A DNA stretch of 64,000 bases. Source: Pseudoips prasinana (Eukaryota; Arthropoda; Insecta; Lepidoptera; Nolidae). Shown piece after piece: positions 10,115-20,534 of the stretch. Positions within the stretch are counted from its first letter, which is position 1. Each line of letters opens with the position of its first letter. Under the pieces are notes generated by a model. The model searched no databases, had not been told where the DNA came from, and worked only from the letters and a program-made list of their open reading frames with translations. A program made the position numbers and the translations under genes. Location of the stretch: positions 9,300,001 to 9,364,000 of the forward strand of contig OX621250.1 in assembly GCA_951640165.1 (NCBI GenBank), in the 5' to 3' direction.

Positions 10115-10390
10115 ATATAGGTTGGCGATCGCGGTATGGTGCAAATAGTAAAGACTTAGACGCTGTTGCCCGTTTTCTTGTAGATGTACACACGCCGCGC
10201 CAGCACCTCAAGCTACTCCAATCTGTCAAATTTCCCCAATTGAAAGTAAACCTTATGCTTTTGTGATAAAGTTAAAAACTATAAAAGAAATTTGGCAGAT
10301 TGGGGTAGCTGGATGTGCTGGCGTCTGAACCTTTGAGCCTACTTCTACGTTCAACATATGGTATGATGGGGTGGTGATACTAATTGCCTT
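10115..10390 (+). repeat. Rep-F copy split by a MITE
   Basis: GGTTGGCGATCGCGGTATGG and GCTGTTGCCCGTTTTCTTG match the left half of Rep-F (compare 25800-25885), and ACTTCTACG with GATGGGGTGGTGATA the right half. The 10189-10327 block lies between them, so the MITE inserted after Rep-F. Confidence 0.65.
10189..10327. mobile_element. short MITE, GTACAGACGCC family, nested in Rep-F
   Basis: The ends are imperfect inverted repeats (CACACGCCGCGCCAGCAC and its mirror GTGCTGGCGTCTG), extending through CTACNCCAATCTG and CAAATTTC. The cleaner copy at 46299-46433 has TA on both sides, suggesting a TA-targeting (Tc1/mariner-type) source. Confidence 0.65.
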
Positions 10391-11120
10391 ATAATATAAG
10401 TATATAATTTTTTAAGATATTACCTATTTGTTTTCCGCTGTTTTTTTCAACTTGTACCAATATCTAACCCGTATAATTATAGTGCGTCCCTTGTTAGAAT
10501 TAATCTCGGTTGGGTTTTGCGACATCTGTATTCGACAATTATGTTCATGTGAGACCTATAAACGTATATTATTTCCCTTTCATACACTGCTAAATAGAAA
10601 GAGAGGTATGATTGTCCTATTTGGTTATATTATATTATTACGTGTGGATCTGAAGGGAAATATTTGTTTATCAGTTTTGAGTTACATTTAAACGTTTATT
10701 AATGAGTAAGCTTTTAGGTTGGGATAAACTATTTTCATGGAAGATTAGTTTTTGATTTATATTTATAACTACCTACGTCTGCATACCAGGTCATTGAACT
10801 TACAAAAGAAAATAAGGAAAAATTTCAAAATCAATATCATGTCACATTTTTTTTTTGAAATTGTCGTTATTCGTTCTTTCTTAAAAAAAATATTAATATA
10901 ATTATTGCGCGCCTCTCAGCAACTGTATTCAACAGATGCTGAAAGGGGTAGGAGATATTGGATTACGGTGACCAATTACCACCAGTTTGGTTGTATGATT
11001 GATTGCCAAATATCAAGAAATAAAATATATGAGACAATGTACAAGTCCAAAGCTGACACACTGTCGAAAGGCAAGTATCTGTCAAATTGAAGCTGCTTGA
11101 TAGATAATTGTCTTTCACGC
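10391..11120. other. unassigned DNA
   Basis: An 87-codon open frame at 10428-10691 is AT rich and Phe/Leu/Ile rich without a recognisable motif. No known repeat was seen before 11120. Confidence 0.3.
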
Positions 11121-11240
11121 CGCAGATCGGACTCGAACCTATCGATTCTCAGCCAGGACAAATATTTGTATGAATATGTCTGTTTGTCCTGAGTCTGGGT
11201 GTAATTATCTTGATTAGTATGTATTTACAAAAATAAAATG
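11121..11240 (+). repeat. SINE-2 fragment
   Basis: GACTCGAACCTATCGATTC, CCAGGACAAATATTTGTATG and TCTGTTTGTCCTGAGTCTGG follow the SINE-2 order, with the head degraded. Confidence 0.55.
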
Positions 11241-11287
11241 AGTATACGTAGTATGTCATCATGTAGTATATCAGTAATCTGGTTTCC

Positions 11288-11331
11288 ATTTGGCAGATCG
11301 GGGTAACTTGATGTGCTGGCGTCTGTACAAG
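11288..11331. mobile_element. MITE end, GTACAGACGCC family
   Basis: TTGATGTGCTGGCGTCTGTAC is the right end of the MITE complete at 46299-46433. The left end is missing. Confidence 0.55.
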
Positions 11332-11389
11332 CTCTCAGGATAATATTATCCCAGGACATGATCATCATACCAGTCGCATCATTTAAGGA

Positions 11390-11575
11390 GGAATACTGTA
11401 ATAACCACGCTTGGTACACAGAGTGACGGTATGATGCTAATAAATAGACAAAGAGATACTGCTGCTCGTTCTTTGGACATTCATTCATATTCCCTCAGGG
11501 CGACATCTACGCTCTCCACGGGATACTATGGGGTAGTGATATTCACGCCGGCACCACACAGCACTGTTGCGATTG
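11390..11575 (+). repeat. Rep-F fragment
   Basis: CCACGCTTGG, CTGCTGCTCGTTCTTTGGA, TTCCCTCAGGGCGACATCTA, GGGGTAGTGATATTCA and CACCACACAGC are in the Rep-F order. Confidence 0.6.
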
Positions 11576-12435
11576 ATACATTCGCTACTGGAAAAGTAGG
11601 TTAGGTTAGTTCGAACTACGAGAATAAAACGCTAGAAACAAATCAAACGTTTATAGCTAAACAGTACATTCAATTAAATGTTCGATTTATTAAGCGTTCG
11701 ATATTATGAATGTGGCACACACAAATAATTGTCCAACACGTGAATCGAACTCAAAACACGTAAGGGCAAGATAACTACCTATACTATTGCGCGTTATATA
11801 TGTATATGTAATCATATTAATATAGTTTCCACCGCCTTCACTGCACCCTTGCCTTACAGTAAGAAGTCCAATTAATCAGTAGTCGGCTAATGAGCAAATA
11901 TTTCATTGTCCAGCTCCTTGAGTAACCGAGGGCTGCCGAAAATTGTGCAAGAATTATAATCTACTTAAGGGGCTACCTCGGAAGTAAAGGGCTAGTCTCT
12001 GCGTGTGATAGGGGTGATAGAATATTAAATGGACACATGTTGTGTTATGACTATATATATAGTACTCCACGCGCATGTGCAGCATTAAACATAAACAAGA
12101 TAATTATTTATAAAAATATTAACGTGACAAATCAAATCGTTGAACATAAATATTCCATTCGTAACAATATTGTCAAAGCAAAATGAAAATAATGAAAACT
12201 TACTACTGAAAACTACGTTTTATTGAGTAAATTTCAAGGTTGTTGTTGTAGGTATTTTCTTTTTGGGGAGACTAAACCAGTAAACAGTCCAGATACATAT
12301 ATTTAGAAACCAAATTCTTAATCTATATTATAAGAGAAAAATAGTGGATGGAAAACCCACTTAATCATCAATATAATAGTATAAGTCAAATTTGTCCATA
12401 TAGGTACGATCAGCAATATAAGAAGCCTAATAAAG
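11576..12435. other. mostly unassigned, with a SINE-3 remnant
   Basis: At 11712-11790 a diverged SINE-3 block on the minus strand (CACACAAATAATTGTCCAAC, GAATCGAACTCAAAACACG) can be seen. The remainder is AT rich without a recognised feature. Confidence 0.4.
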
Positions 12436-12439
12436 ACTA

Positions 12440-12625
12440 AACTAATAGCTTCGCCTCTCTACCCCTGGCCATAGCCAGTTGCTCTTACCGATCTATAAGT
12501 AATCGACCTAGGCATCAGATTATTCTCAGATAGTTTCTGTGCGTCTTCGTGCTTCGGAGAGCACACTAAACTATGTCTGACTGGGGATGCCCTTTAACCA
12601 CTGCACATAAGATACAAAATAGATT
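12440..12625 (-). repeat. Rep-E fragment
   Basis: GTGCTTCGGAGAGCACACTAA and the flanking blocks match Rep-E on the minus strand (compare 54450-54640). It is strongly diverged. Confidence 0.5.
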
Positions 12626-12647
12626 CCCTTATAATGTTAGACCTAAA

Positions 12648-12790
12648 GTATCATCATCATCATCATATCAGCCGAAAGACTTCCACTGCTGGACAAAGGC
12701 CTTCCCCAAAGATCTCCACAATTGCCGGTCTTGAGCTATCTGCATCCAGCGATTTCCAGCGACCCGCACAAGATCATCGGTCCATCTGTA
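12648..12790 (-). repeat. RTE-like LINE 3' tail (family B)
   Basis: An unbroken copy on the minus strand: GGACCGATGATCTTGTGCGG, GTCGCTGGAAATCGCTGGAT, GACCGGCAATTGTGGAGATC, CTTTGTCCAGCAGTGGAAGT, then GGCTGATATGATGATGATGA. The first blocks are the codons for DDLVRVAG-RW seen in frame at 35690-35977. Confidence 0.75.
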
Positions 12791-12924
12791 CCTAAAGTAT
12801 ACTGTCGTTTAATGGTTATGTATATTAAATTCCTAAGGATTACGATGAGCTGTCAATAGAGAGCGCGTTTGTATGCACCCTAAAGTGCATCCACAGTTCC
12901 ATGTAAGGACTCAAAATTACAGAT

Positions 12925-13075
12925 TTTGTAAATACATACTTATATAAATAATTACACCACAGACTCAGGACAAACAGACCTGTTCATGCACCCAAATATC
13001 TATCCTGGGTAGGAATCAAACTTCCGACCTGCGGCTTCAAAGGCAAGCATTATACCAACCACGCCACCCCGCCCG
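12925..13075 (-). repeat. SINE-2 copy
   Basis: GACTCAGGACAAACAGACC, TGTTCATGCACCCAAATATC, CCTGGGTAGGAATCAAAC and CAACCACGCCAC follow the SINE-2 order on the minus strand. Confidence 0.65.
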
Positions 13076-13116
13076 TCAATATAACAGCGCTTATTTATTA
13101 TATATTCAATTTATAC

Positions 13117-13237
13117 TTTACTTTTTTATGTCAGTAAACGAAGCGAAAGAGGTATGCAAGGATCGTGACAAATGGAAGTCCGTTGTCTCTACCTACCCCT
13201 CTGAGAGACAGGCGTGAGTCTATGTATGTATGTATTA
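13117..13237 (+). repeat. 3' fragment of the RTE LINE seen at 3.5-6.6 kb
   Basis: GGTATGCAAGGATCGTGACA, AATGGAAGTCCGTTGTCTCT and CCTACCCCTCTGAGAGACAGG closely match 6536-6600 and end in the same GAGTCTATGTATGTATGTA tail. AATTTATAC occurs on both sides (13108-13116 and 13238-13246), a possible target duplication. It shows the family retroposed more than once. Confidence 0.75.
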
Positions 13238-13246
13238 AATTTATAC

Positions 13247-14613
13247 AAATAAATTTATCTTCATGTTTACCTGTTCACATTTGTGCTTTAGAACATGCCC
13301 CGTACTCATGGCTAACCTCCGTTAAGTGTGATCGCAAATTCTTTAATAGTGACTTATTCTATTCGTATGCTACAAAAATACTGAATGGCACCATTTCATA
13401 GCCACCCCAAACCGGATCTAAAATAATATATTATCCCAACCTTTCGACTTCACGATGAAATCCAATATTACAATATAACAAGACAGATACAATATTTTCT
13501 ACAAAACAAAATCTACCTCATAAGTCAATTTTCTCCTTCACCGCCTTACACAAATCAAAGGACTATCGTTAAGTCCGGTCCACAGAAACTATTTAAATAA
13601 GGCTGTAACGAACATTCAATCCTTACCCGTTGGGGGCAGAGTAGCATTAATAATTCCCTTAGACGCACATACGACAATCGCAGGTCCATATTATTATGTT
13701 ATTGGTGTCTGCGTTGGACAACCCTGGGACGTCTTGAGACGGTAGTACAGGAGTTGGCGATTAATTTTAGTGATATTTTCCTTTGTATTAATTAGAGGTT
13801 ATTGTATCATACTACTGGAGTATTTATTCTTATTATAATATTAATACAGCAACAAACTTGTACTCCTTTTTACGAAAATTGCGCGGATGGAGGAGTACCG
13901 ATGACATTTAGAACAGTTAAAGTTAATATGGAGAAAGAGTGCTGAAACCTAATGCCAAAGCTAAAGTTACATTATAGGCATTATAAGTAAATTATTTTAT
14001 TTAAAATACCTTACACACTAGCATGCTTTCCATTTAATATTATTTGTCTTTAATGTCTATAGTCTTTGACAAAAGAACCTTAATAGTCGAAGTAGTAATA
14101 TTAATTAATACAAATTACGTCGTGTACCGAGTACAAAGTATAGTGTTACATTAATTTGTTGATTGGCATTAAAGTAGAGTTTTTGTTGTATAGCATTCTT
14201 TGTGGAGTTATATCTAAACTCAAAATGTAAATTCATAAAATTAATCGACCGGCGGGTCTCGAACCCTCCACCAATCCGGGAATAATCAAATTATTACACA
14301 GTAGACTTTTAAGGGAATTACGCACAAAAATATGTCATACTATTTTGTTTCACAAAATTAGTTCTGTAAATTTACATGTAGGTTATTTTTTGTGCGTACG
14401 TCGTTATGCAGCATGTTTGCCTATATTTCCATTTTAATAATTTTACAGAATAATATGACTTCGTAAAACTATCAATAAATTAACTGGACCATACCACGCT
14501 TTATATTAGATTCCAAAACATGCAAATCCATCCATAACTCAGCCATCTTAATCCTAGCTCCTGCACTAAGAGGGTTGTCTTAATCGAAACATGTCGTCCG
14601 CAATGAAGGATAT
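13247..14613. other. unassigned DNA
   Basis: I see no coding frame of note or known repeat apart from a possible tRNA-like B box (GGTCTCGAACCCTCCACC) at about 14253. Confidence 0.35.
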
Positions 14614-14656
14614 TCGAAGCATATGCTTCGATGCCTCGTGCTCGGAGCACGAGGCA
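14614..14656. repeat. two adjacent palindromes
   Basis: TCGAAGCATATGCTTCGA (14614-14631) is a perfect 18-base palindrome. It abuts a 12-base arm pair, TGCCTCGTGCTC and GAGCACGAGGCA, with one base between (14632-14656). The second is GC rich and would make a stable stem-loop. Confidence 0.9.
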
Positions 14657-15108
14657 GCACACTTGGTAATAACCCAACTCGAAGCAGACAAAACATTCTC
14701 TCCTACGTGCTGATTGGGTAGAGGTATGTTCATTCGCGATCTCTGGGATGGATAGTTTTGATACTTGTTATTAGGACAGAATAAGTCAAGAACGAAATAT
14801 TTACAAATTTAATATTTTCCTTATATTGCAGTGGCTTAATGTTTCTCATTAATATTGTCCCTCTTTCTTTTGGGTCTAATTACGTCTTTCAAGCAAACAT
14901 ATTATACAAAAATAAATTAGTCTTGAGCAAGGTTATCGAGCGTCACTAAAATATTAATAATTACAATTCGTGTAAGAAATTTCTGGTACTTATGCTATTA
15001 AAAGTATAATAATTTTATTTAAAGCCATTGTGTTAATGTTATTTAAGCATGACATTTAGTACATAAAACAATTCGCCATACTCCCATTAGATGTCAATTT
15101 ACACTCAG

Positions 15109-15158
15109 TATCCTGTCTGGGAATTAAACCTATTATGGTTTAATTCCCGGTCAGGATA
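15109..15158. repeat. 22-bp inverted repeat
   Basis: Arms TATCCTGTCTGGGAATTAAACC and GGTTTAATTCCCGGTCAGGATA pair with two mismatches around a 6-base loop. The CCTGTCTGGGAATTAAAC block resembles a SINE head-body junction, so this may be an inverted duplication of a SINE piece. Confidence 0.85.
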
Positions 15159-15234
15159 TTTGTTTGACATGTTCCTTAGTACTACAAGACAGATTGATTC
15201 TACTTAAATAGAAATAAGTTTACATAATAGAATC

Positions 15235-15275
15235 TTTGTCCAGCAGTGGACGTCTCGTGGCTGATATGATGACGA
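15235..15275 (+). repeat. RTE-like LINE 3' tail, very short
   Basis: CTTTGTCCAGCAGTGGACGT and GGCTGATATGATGA form the last 40 bases of family B in plus orientation. Confidence 0.65.
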
Positions 15276-15980
15276 GATATAATTACACAAACCGACTGTC
15301 AATCACAAAAAATTGTTAATGTTCGCATTAACATACTTCCGTTTATTTTTTAAATAATTTTAATTGTTTTGATTACTCACTCAAGAAATATCAAATCTAG
15401 TTAATCTTAGTATAATAATGACCACCGACCGTCGAGGTACAAATCTACATATTGGGGTGTGGGCATTTCTTGCATCCCCGCCTGAGATATGTGTCTTAGC
15501 TCCCCGTGTCCAGGCTGGGGTGGCGCCAGGTACGCATTTGGAAAAATTGTTCTAATAGAATAATTGTGATTGAAATAAACAAAATGCATTTTTTATGTCT
15601 TTTTTACCGTTTTATATATATAGTTACCGAACCCTGTAACCTTATAAAACCCAGGGTATTAATGCAACATTTGATTCCACCAGTTTTTTGTTTGAAAAAA
15701 ATTAGAACGTATTTGATAAGTAAAAAAAAACTTTTGTGGTTTTATGAAACCGCGATACCAAAGAAACTTTGTCCCTTACGGCGTAAAATTAACTTAATGT
15801 CATCTCTTATTTTTCCCTAGTTGACCGGTTTATTTCTCTCACTAGCTGTATCGTTGTCCATCACGATCAAGTGATTTTAAATCATCATCATTAACACATC
15901 GTGTAAAAAAAGTTTCACTTTATAAAAATTAAAACAATTGGCACCAGTCTAAACCCTTACTCTCGTAATTAGATGAGAAA
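15276..15980. other. unassigned AT-rich DNA
   Basis: A 104-codon open frame at 15506-15820 has no recognisable motif and AT-driven composition. No repeat was identified. Confidence 0.3.
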
Positions 15981-15984
15981 GCTA

Positions 15985-16190
15985 CTTAACACAACGGAAA
16001 GGCTTCAAGTACAGCGGCTTCACATGCTCCCAAAGGCACGGGGATGTAACACCGCCAACTTTTAGACACCGGGCTGGTACTGAGAAATTTTCTTAGCACA
16101 AAACTCCTAATATCAAAGTATTTTTTTTGGTCTGACTTGGGCTTTGATCCCAGGACCTTTTATTAACACTCTACCAGAAGATCAATGACG
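15985..16190 (-). repeat. SINE-4 copy, diverged
   Basis: CACATGCTCCCAAAGGCACG, TAACACCGCCAACTTTTAGA and TTGATCCCAGGACC match SINE-4 on the minus strand. A second tRNA-like block with GAGTTTGAACTCGTAGTC follows near 16263. Confidence 0.55.
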
Positions 16191-16199
16191 TAGAATTAA

Positions 16200-16703
16200 A
16201 ATGATGATTATGATGATGATTTGTCCGCCCAATTACGACAACCACCAACGCCGTACCAACAAGGAGTTTGAACTCGTAGTCTGTACGGCACCGGTGCACC
16301 CGAAGACGAATGCCATAGCCAATCTTCTTAAGAAACTATCGTACGAATTAAAATAAAAAAGCGTCGACCAAATCCGTCCCCCCAGACATAAATGTTTAAG
16401 GTATGCAGATGCGGTACCGGCGTGATAAGTTAATTCCTACCGGCGATCCCTTACCCGTATCAAAATTATAATGGGGCCCACAATATGTGGCCCATCCTCG
16501 CTTATTGAAATCTTAATGGGTACCAAGAACTGTAAGTTATGTTAGGATTGTTTTGTTAGCATATGTGCACGGATTGTTGGAGTGGAAAATTTTAACTAGG
16601 TTTTCGTTAAGATTGTTATTACCACTGATTAGGGGAGCTAGCACCATAACCGTGATGGGCGGATATAGTAAAAATAGGTAATTTAATGAGCCGTGAAAAA
16701 ATT
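16200..16703. other. unassigned, possible SINE and Rep-E scraps
   Basis: A degenerate tRNA-like block lies near 16225-16320 and CCGGCGATCCCTTACC near 16440 resembles Rep-E. Nothing else stands out. Confidence 0.3.
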
Positions 16704-17069
16704 ATAGAAGCACCCTATTCCATCCCGTGAGTGTCGTGAAAGGCGACTAAGGGATACACCAGGAATAGAAGCACCCTATTCCATCCCGTGAGTGTCGTGA
16801 AAGGCGACTAAGGGATACACCAGGAATAGAAGCACCCTATTCCATCCCGTGAGTGTCGTGAAAGGCGACTAAGGGATACACCGGGAATAGAAGCACCCTA
16901 TTCCATCCCGTGAGTGTCGTGAAAGGCGACTAAGGGATACACCAGGAATAGAAGCACCCTATTCCATCCCGTGAGTGTCGTGAAAGGCGACTAAGGGATA
17001 CACCAGGAATAGAAGCACCCTATTCCATCCCGTGAGTGTCGTGAAAGGCGACTAAGGGATACACCGGGA
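16704..17069. repeat. six tandem 61-bp units
   Basis: Units start at 16704, 16765, 16826, 16887, 16948 and 17009. They are almost identical and begin ATAGAAGCACCCTATTCCAT. Units 3 and 6 end CACCGGGA, the others CACCAGGA, giving the pattern A-A-G-A-A-G. The unit comes from inside Rep-E (GTGAAAGGCGACTAAGGGAT), whose normal continuation follows the last unit. Confidence 0.95.
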
Positions 17070-17230
17070 AGTCGTGCAGTAGTCCTGAGTATTAACTAAC
17101 CTGCAGTTGCCAACTCGCATGCCAAGCGCGGTGGCTACGCCAAATCCCTTCAAATGACAACGTTAAAGAAACCTTTGGAGGAGGCCTATGTCTAGTAGTG
17201 GCCGATATCAGGCTGGTGATGAGGTAATTT
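17070..17230 (+). repeat. Rep-E distal part and TGATGATG-type tail
   Basis: GTCGTGCAGTAGTCC, GCCAACTCGCATGCCAAGCG and GGCCTATGTCTAGTAGTGG match the distal part of Rep-E (compare 23790-23915), ending in CAGGCTGGTGATGAGG. Rep-E therefore looks like the long 3' region of an RTE-like LINE. Confidence 0.6.
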
Positions 17231-17264
17231 AATGAAGGTTTAATCAACCATTTTGATCTGTTAG

Positions 17265-17520
17265 GTCACCGTAGCCTAGTTGGTAGTGCTCCTGCCTACG
17301 AAGCTGGTGGTCCTGGATTCGAATCCCGGTAAATGCAAATATTTGTGTGATGAGCACGAATATTTGTTTCTGCGTCATGGATGTTTTCTATGTATTTAAG
17401 TATTTATCTATCTATATAAGTATGTATATCGTCGCCTGGTACCCATAGTACAAGCTTTGCTTAGTTTGGGGCTAAGATGATCTGTGTAACATTGTCCCTA
17501 GATATTATTATTATTAGATA
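17265..17520 (+). repeat. SINE-1 copy
   Basis: The head reads GTCACCGTAGCCTAGTTGGT with a B box GATTCGAATCC, then the common body (TGATGAGCACGAATATTTG, CAAGCTTTGC, GATGATCTGTGTAACATTG) and a (TAT)n end. It is the best plus-strand copy. Confidence 0.8.
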
Positions 17521-17599
17521 TTATTTTGTGTAGCGCCAAAGCATACGTCACACATCTTCTACTCTAAAATTTTACCTCCCTCCGTCACTTTCGTTGGTG

Positions 17600-18222
17600 A
17601 GACTGCAATACAGTGTAATGGCTGGAAGCTGAAGATCAGTGTTTATTTATTTATTAGGTCAACCAACGATCGCTTACACAATTCATAACATATAGTACAG
17701 ACATATTTAGGTATTTTCTTTGTGCAACAACCAATTATAGGCTGACACCACATGCAATAATATAAAGAATAGATATGTGAACACAAAACAAAGAGATATT
17801 AGCTAACAAACGACTTTTACAATGCATTAAAATTAAATTCTAGAGGTACAATTATAAAAATTAATAATAATATTGTACAAAAAAGCAATTCTAATTATAG
17901 GTGAAACAGATACAGTTAATTAATTAATATATAATTAGTATTAAATCAATTTTGAGAATAACACTGCGAAATTTCAAATAAATGCAGATTACATACATAA
18001 CTAAGGAGTTAACTATGGCTATTTACTATCTAGAAAAACGAAAAGTACGAAAATGTCTGTGTGTTTTTACAATATATTCTAATTATTAAGATAATATATT
18101 ATATAATTATGACTAACAATATAATAATAAAATGAAAAAAAAGTGTTACCTACAGTCTATGTAGGCTGTAACGATATACTGAGCTGCACTTTTCGGCACA
18201 CACTTATTATGTTTGTGCTTTT
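17600..18222 (+). repeat. Rep-G split by a LINE 3' end
   Basis: GGCTGGAAGCTGAAGATCAG (about 17618) and ACAGTCTATGTAGGCTGTAACGATAT (about 18153) are contiguous at 50143-50190, with only a few bases between them. The 17637-18150 block is thus an insertion into Rep-G. Confidence 0.65.
17637..18150 (-). repeat. LINE 3' UTR with (AAATA)n tail, nested in Rep-G
   Basis: On the minus strand it ends GATCGTTGGTTGACCTAATA then AAATAAATAAAC and carries TTGGTTGTTGCAC, as in 915-1163. It is about 500 bp long and non-coding. Confidence 0.6.
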
Positions 18223-18590
18223 ATACAACATGTAACGTAATAAACGCACACCCTCAAACACCCCAATTAGATATTATGTTCTAATCATAATACATACACT
18301 GAATTTTTTATTTAACATGTATATGCATTGTTATGTACAAAATAAGTTTCTTGGAATAAAGTTTCTTTTTCTTTATTTTGTGTTGAATGATGGAATTTGT
18401 ATGAACACAAATAAAACTGCAATTTAAAAGTCTTATTACTTTGACTTACGGTCCATTTCAATTTGTTTTGACTATACAGGGTTAAAATAACGATAATTTC
18501 CGTAGTTTTAATTTAAAAAAATTACCCTTTTAAACAATGATATAAATCGATTCAGTAAACGATTCTGAACAAACTATTTTCAAAATGGCG
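18215..18590 (+). mobile_element. Rep-H DNA element, right end missing
   Basis: TATACAACATGTAACGTAAT is the terminal repeat of the 400-bp element at 57628-58027, and the body matches it through AACGATTCTGAACAAACTATTTTC. The right inverted repeat is replaced by a SINE-4 head. Confidence 0.7.
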
Positions 18591-18875
18591 AACACCGTTG
18601 TTTAACTACAGATAATGAGGTCTTGGGTTCAAATTCTGACTCGGTGCAAGAAATCTTATTGGGATTTTAATTAGCCTCGGATCTGAAAGTTGGCGGTGTT
18701 CATGCCCGTGACTCGGAGAGAATGATGAGTGTTGGGAGGATAGAGAGTATACTTGTGTCTGCGTACACACTCCTGCACAATAATGTGTCCAGCATAGTTG
18801 GATAGCCTCCAGTAAGATTGACCGCTGAAGTCAAAATTCGGCAAGGATCACTATAACTATTATTGCTTAGACTTT
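18591..18875 (+). repeat. SINE-4 copy
   Basis: The head AACTACAGATAATGAGGTC and GGGTTCAAATTCTG is followed by body blocks in plus order, ending GACCGCTGAAGTCAAAATTC. It is moderately diverged. Confidence 0.6.
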
Positions 18876-19012
18876 TTTTTACCATAAGAGCAAGAGAAAC
18901 GAGCAAGCGGGTCTCCTGTTGGTAACTGATCACCGTCGCCCATGGACACTCGCATCACCAAAGGAGTCGCAAGTGCTTTCCCAGCGTGTAAGAAAGGAAT
19001 AGGCTCGCCACT
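18876..19012 (+). repeat. Rep-I copy
   Basis: AAACGAGCAAGCGGGTCTCC, GGTAACTGATCACCGTCGCC, CATGGACACTCGCATCACC and GAGTCGCAAGTGC are shared with copies at 20535-20830, 23925-24205, 33213-33320 and 60545-60815. It is a common non-coding repeat of unknown class. Confidence 0.7.
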
Positions 19013-19588
19013 AGACCAGAGCTGCTTATCTGTTTCAATTAAAATAAGCTATTAGTTGCAACTTCACCAATATTATAACGATTTATAAGCAGCCCTAATG
19101 CCCAAGTTTTAATGATCAACGTGTCTATATTTATAAATGTTTTTGTTTAAAAAGTACCACAAGTCTGATAAATCCATACCAATTGAAAATAAACCTTAAA
19201 ATTTCAAAGTGCGGGTTTAAATTCATTATTTCTTAACTAGAGATATCACCGACTGTACATACTATGGTGATGAACAGAAAACTATAAAAAATCGAAAAAT
19301 AAGTTAACATGATAAAACAAAATCATTAAATACGAGAAAAATATAAACATCTACTAACAATTTAAACTAAGTAGTAATTTCTCGCCTTAAATATTAGGCG
19401 CGTTGTTGTTCAAACCATTTATTCTTATTAAGAATTAACAATAATTCATTTATATGAGAACATAATTCTATACATTATTACTAGAGAAACATACATGAAG
19501 CGGAAGGTATTATTAAAAAAGTCAATAGTCACAATAATCAACCATTACTTATATATTTTTTCGTTACTATGGAAGACCCCTTCTAATG
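19013..19588. other. unassigned AT-rich DNA
   Basis: No coding frame or repeat recognised. Confidence 0.35.
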
Positions 19589-19680
19589 GCAAAGTTTTGG
19601 AAACCTTTGGGGAGTCCTCTGTCCTGAAGTGGACATAGGCCTCGAGAGTATCAGGTTGATGATGAGGCTGATGATGAGTC
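19589..19680 (+). repeat. RTE-like LINE 3' tail
   Basis: AACCTTTGGGGAGTCCTCTG, AAGTGGACATAGGCC and GTATCAGGTTGATGATGAGG form the TGATGATG-type 3' end of the Rep-E/family B group. Confidence 0.6.
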
Positions 19681-19854
19681 ATTTTTCCAGCTTATTTTGT
19701 TATAAGCATTTTTATAGGTTAATTTGTGATCTTTACATCAAGCAAAAGTAGATCAACGATGTTTTTTAAGATATTATACTCATAGGTATTTCAACAAGAT
19801 TAACCTCCTGTTATTGGATAAAAAAATTGCACAATAACACCAATTTTAGTTTTT

Positions 19855-20060
19855 TTCTTTAAAAAGACAACGCCCGCATTAGGGAATCTTATCCCTGTGT
19901 CGTGGGGTACTTTAAAAACATATAATAGACTGACACAAATTACATCCAGACTCAGAACAACTATTTATGGGTCACAAAAATAGTTGTCTGGCTTGGGACT
20001 TGTACCCGCGACACGAAGCGGCGAGGTGACTATCTTAGCCGCTGCGCCACACGTGCAGTG
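19855..20060 (-). repeat. SINE-3 copy, well kept
   Basis: On the minus strand the head GTGTGGCGCAGCGGCTAAGA and GTCGCGGGTACAAGTCCC lead to CAACTATTTTTGTGACCCAT, CTGAGTCTGGATGTAATTTG, GTACCCCACGACACAGGGAT and GGGCGTTGTC. It ends in a T-rich run in the plus sense. Confidence 0.75.
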
Positions 20061-20534
20061 CATATAATTGCAGACTAAATTCACAGGACTTGTTTATTAC
20101 CCAGCAACATTATTACCAATCTTAAATCAATATGCAAATAACAACAGGAACTTTAGAAAGCACACATCCTTATATCATCATTAATCTGGCAACGTTACGG
20201 AAACCGTATCTGATTGAATCAGGAAACCTACCAAGTTATAAGACCTCTCAACAGAATCCACGTAGAGTAGTAGATGGGACAAGTTGAGGGGTCTAAAAAG
20301 ATTGGTTGGCAACTGATTCGCTGTAGTGCGAGTATTAAGTGTGGAACTTTCATGCACCTACGCAACGCCTACGGTTTTGGCCTATCTATGACTTGGGTAG
20401 AGGTCTTAGTGTTAGACGGAAGAGGTTGTATCATGTTCTGAAAAGCTGCCTTCCTGCCATCTTTTCCAGGTATGGGGCTGGAATATCCAGAACCAGACTA
20501 GAAGGATCTATCGCTAAGAAGCGTACTGAAGTAC
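20061..20534. other. unassigned DNA
   Basis: Somewhat less AT rich than the surroundings. A short open frame (20339-20581) has no recognisable motif and runs into Rep-I. Confidence 0.3.

Noticed and set aside
10428..10691. 87-codon hydrophobic ORF
   Set aside because: The apparent membrane segments reflect T-rich codons; there is no further support.
15506..15820. 104-codon ORF
   Set aside because: AT-driven, with no domain, splice or conservation support from sequence alone.
16704..17069. CRISPR array
   Set aside because: The units are directly adjacent 61-bp repeats without unique spacers, in a eukaryotic genome; it is a minisatellite.
17265..17335. tRNA gene (A and B boxes present)
   Set aside because: The same head occurs in three copies with a common 200-bp body and (TAT)n end, so it is the head of SINE-1.
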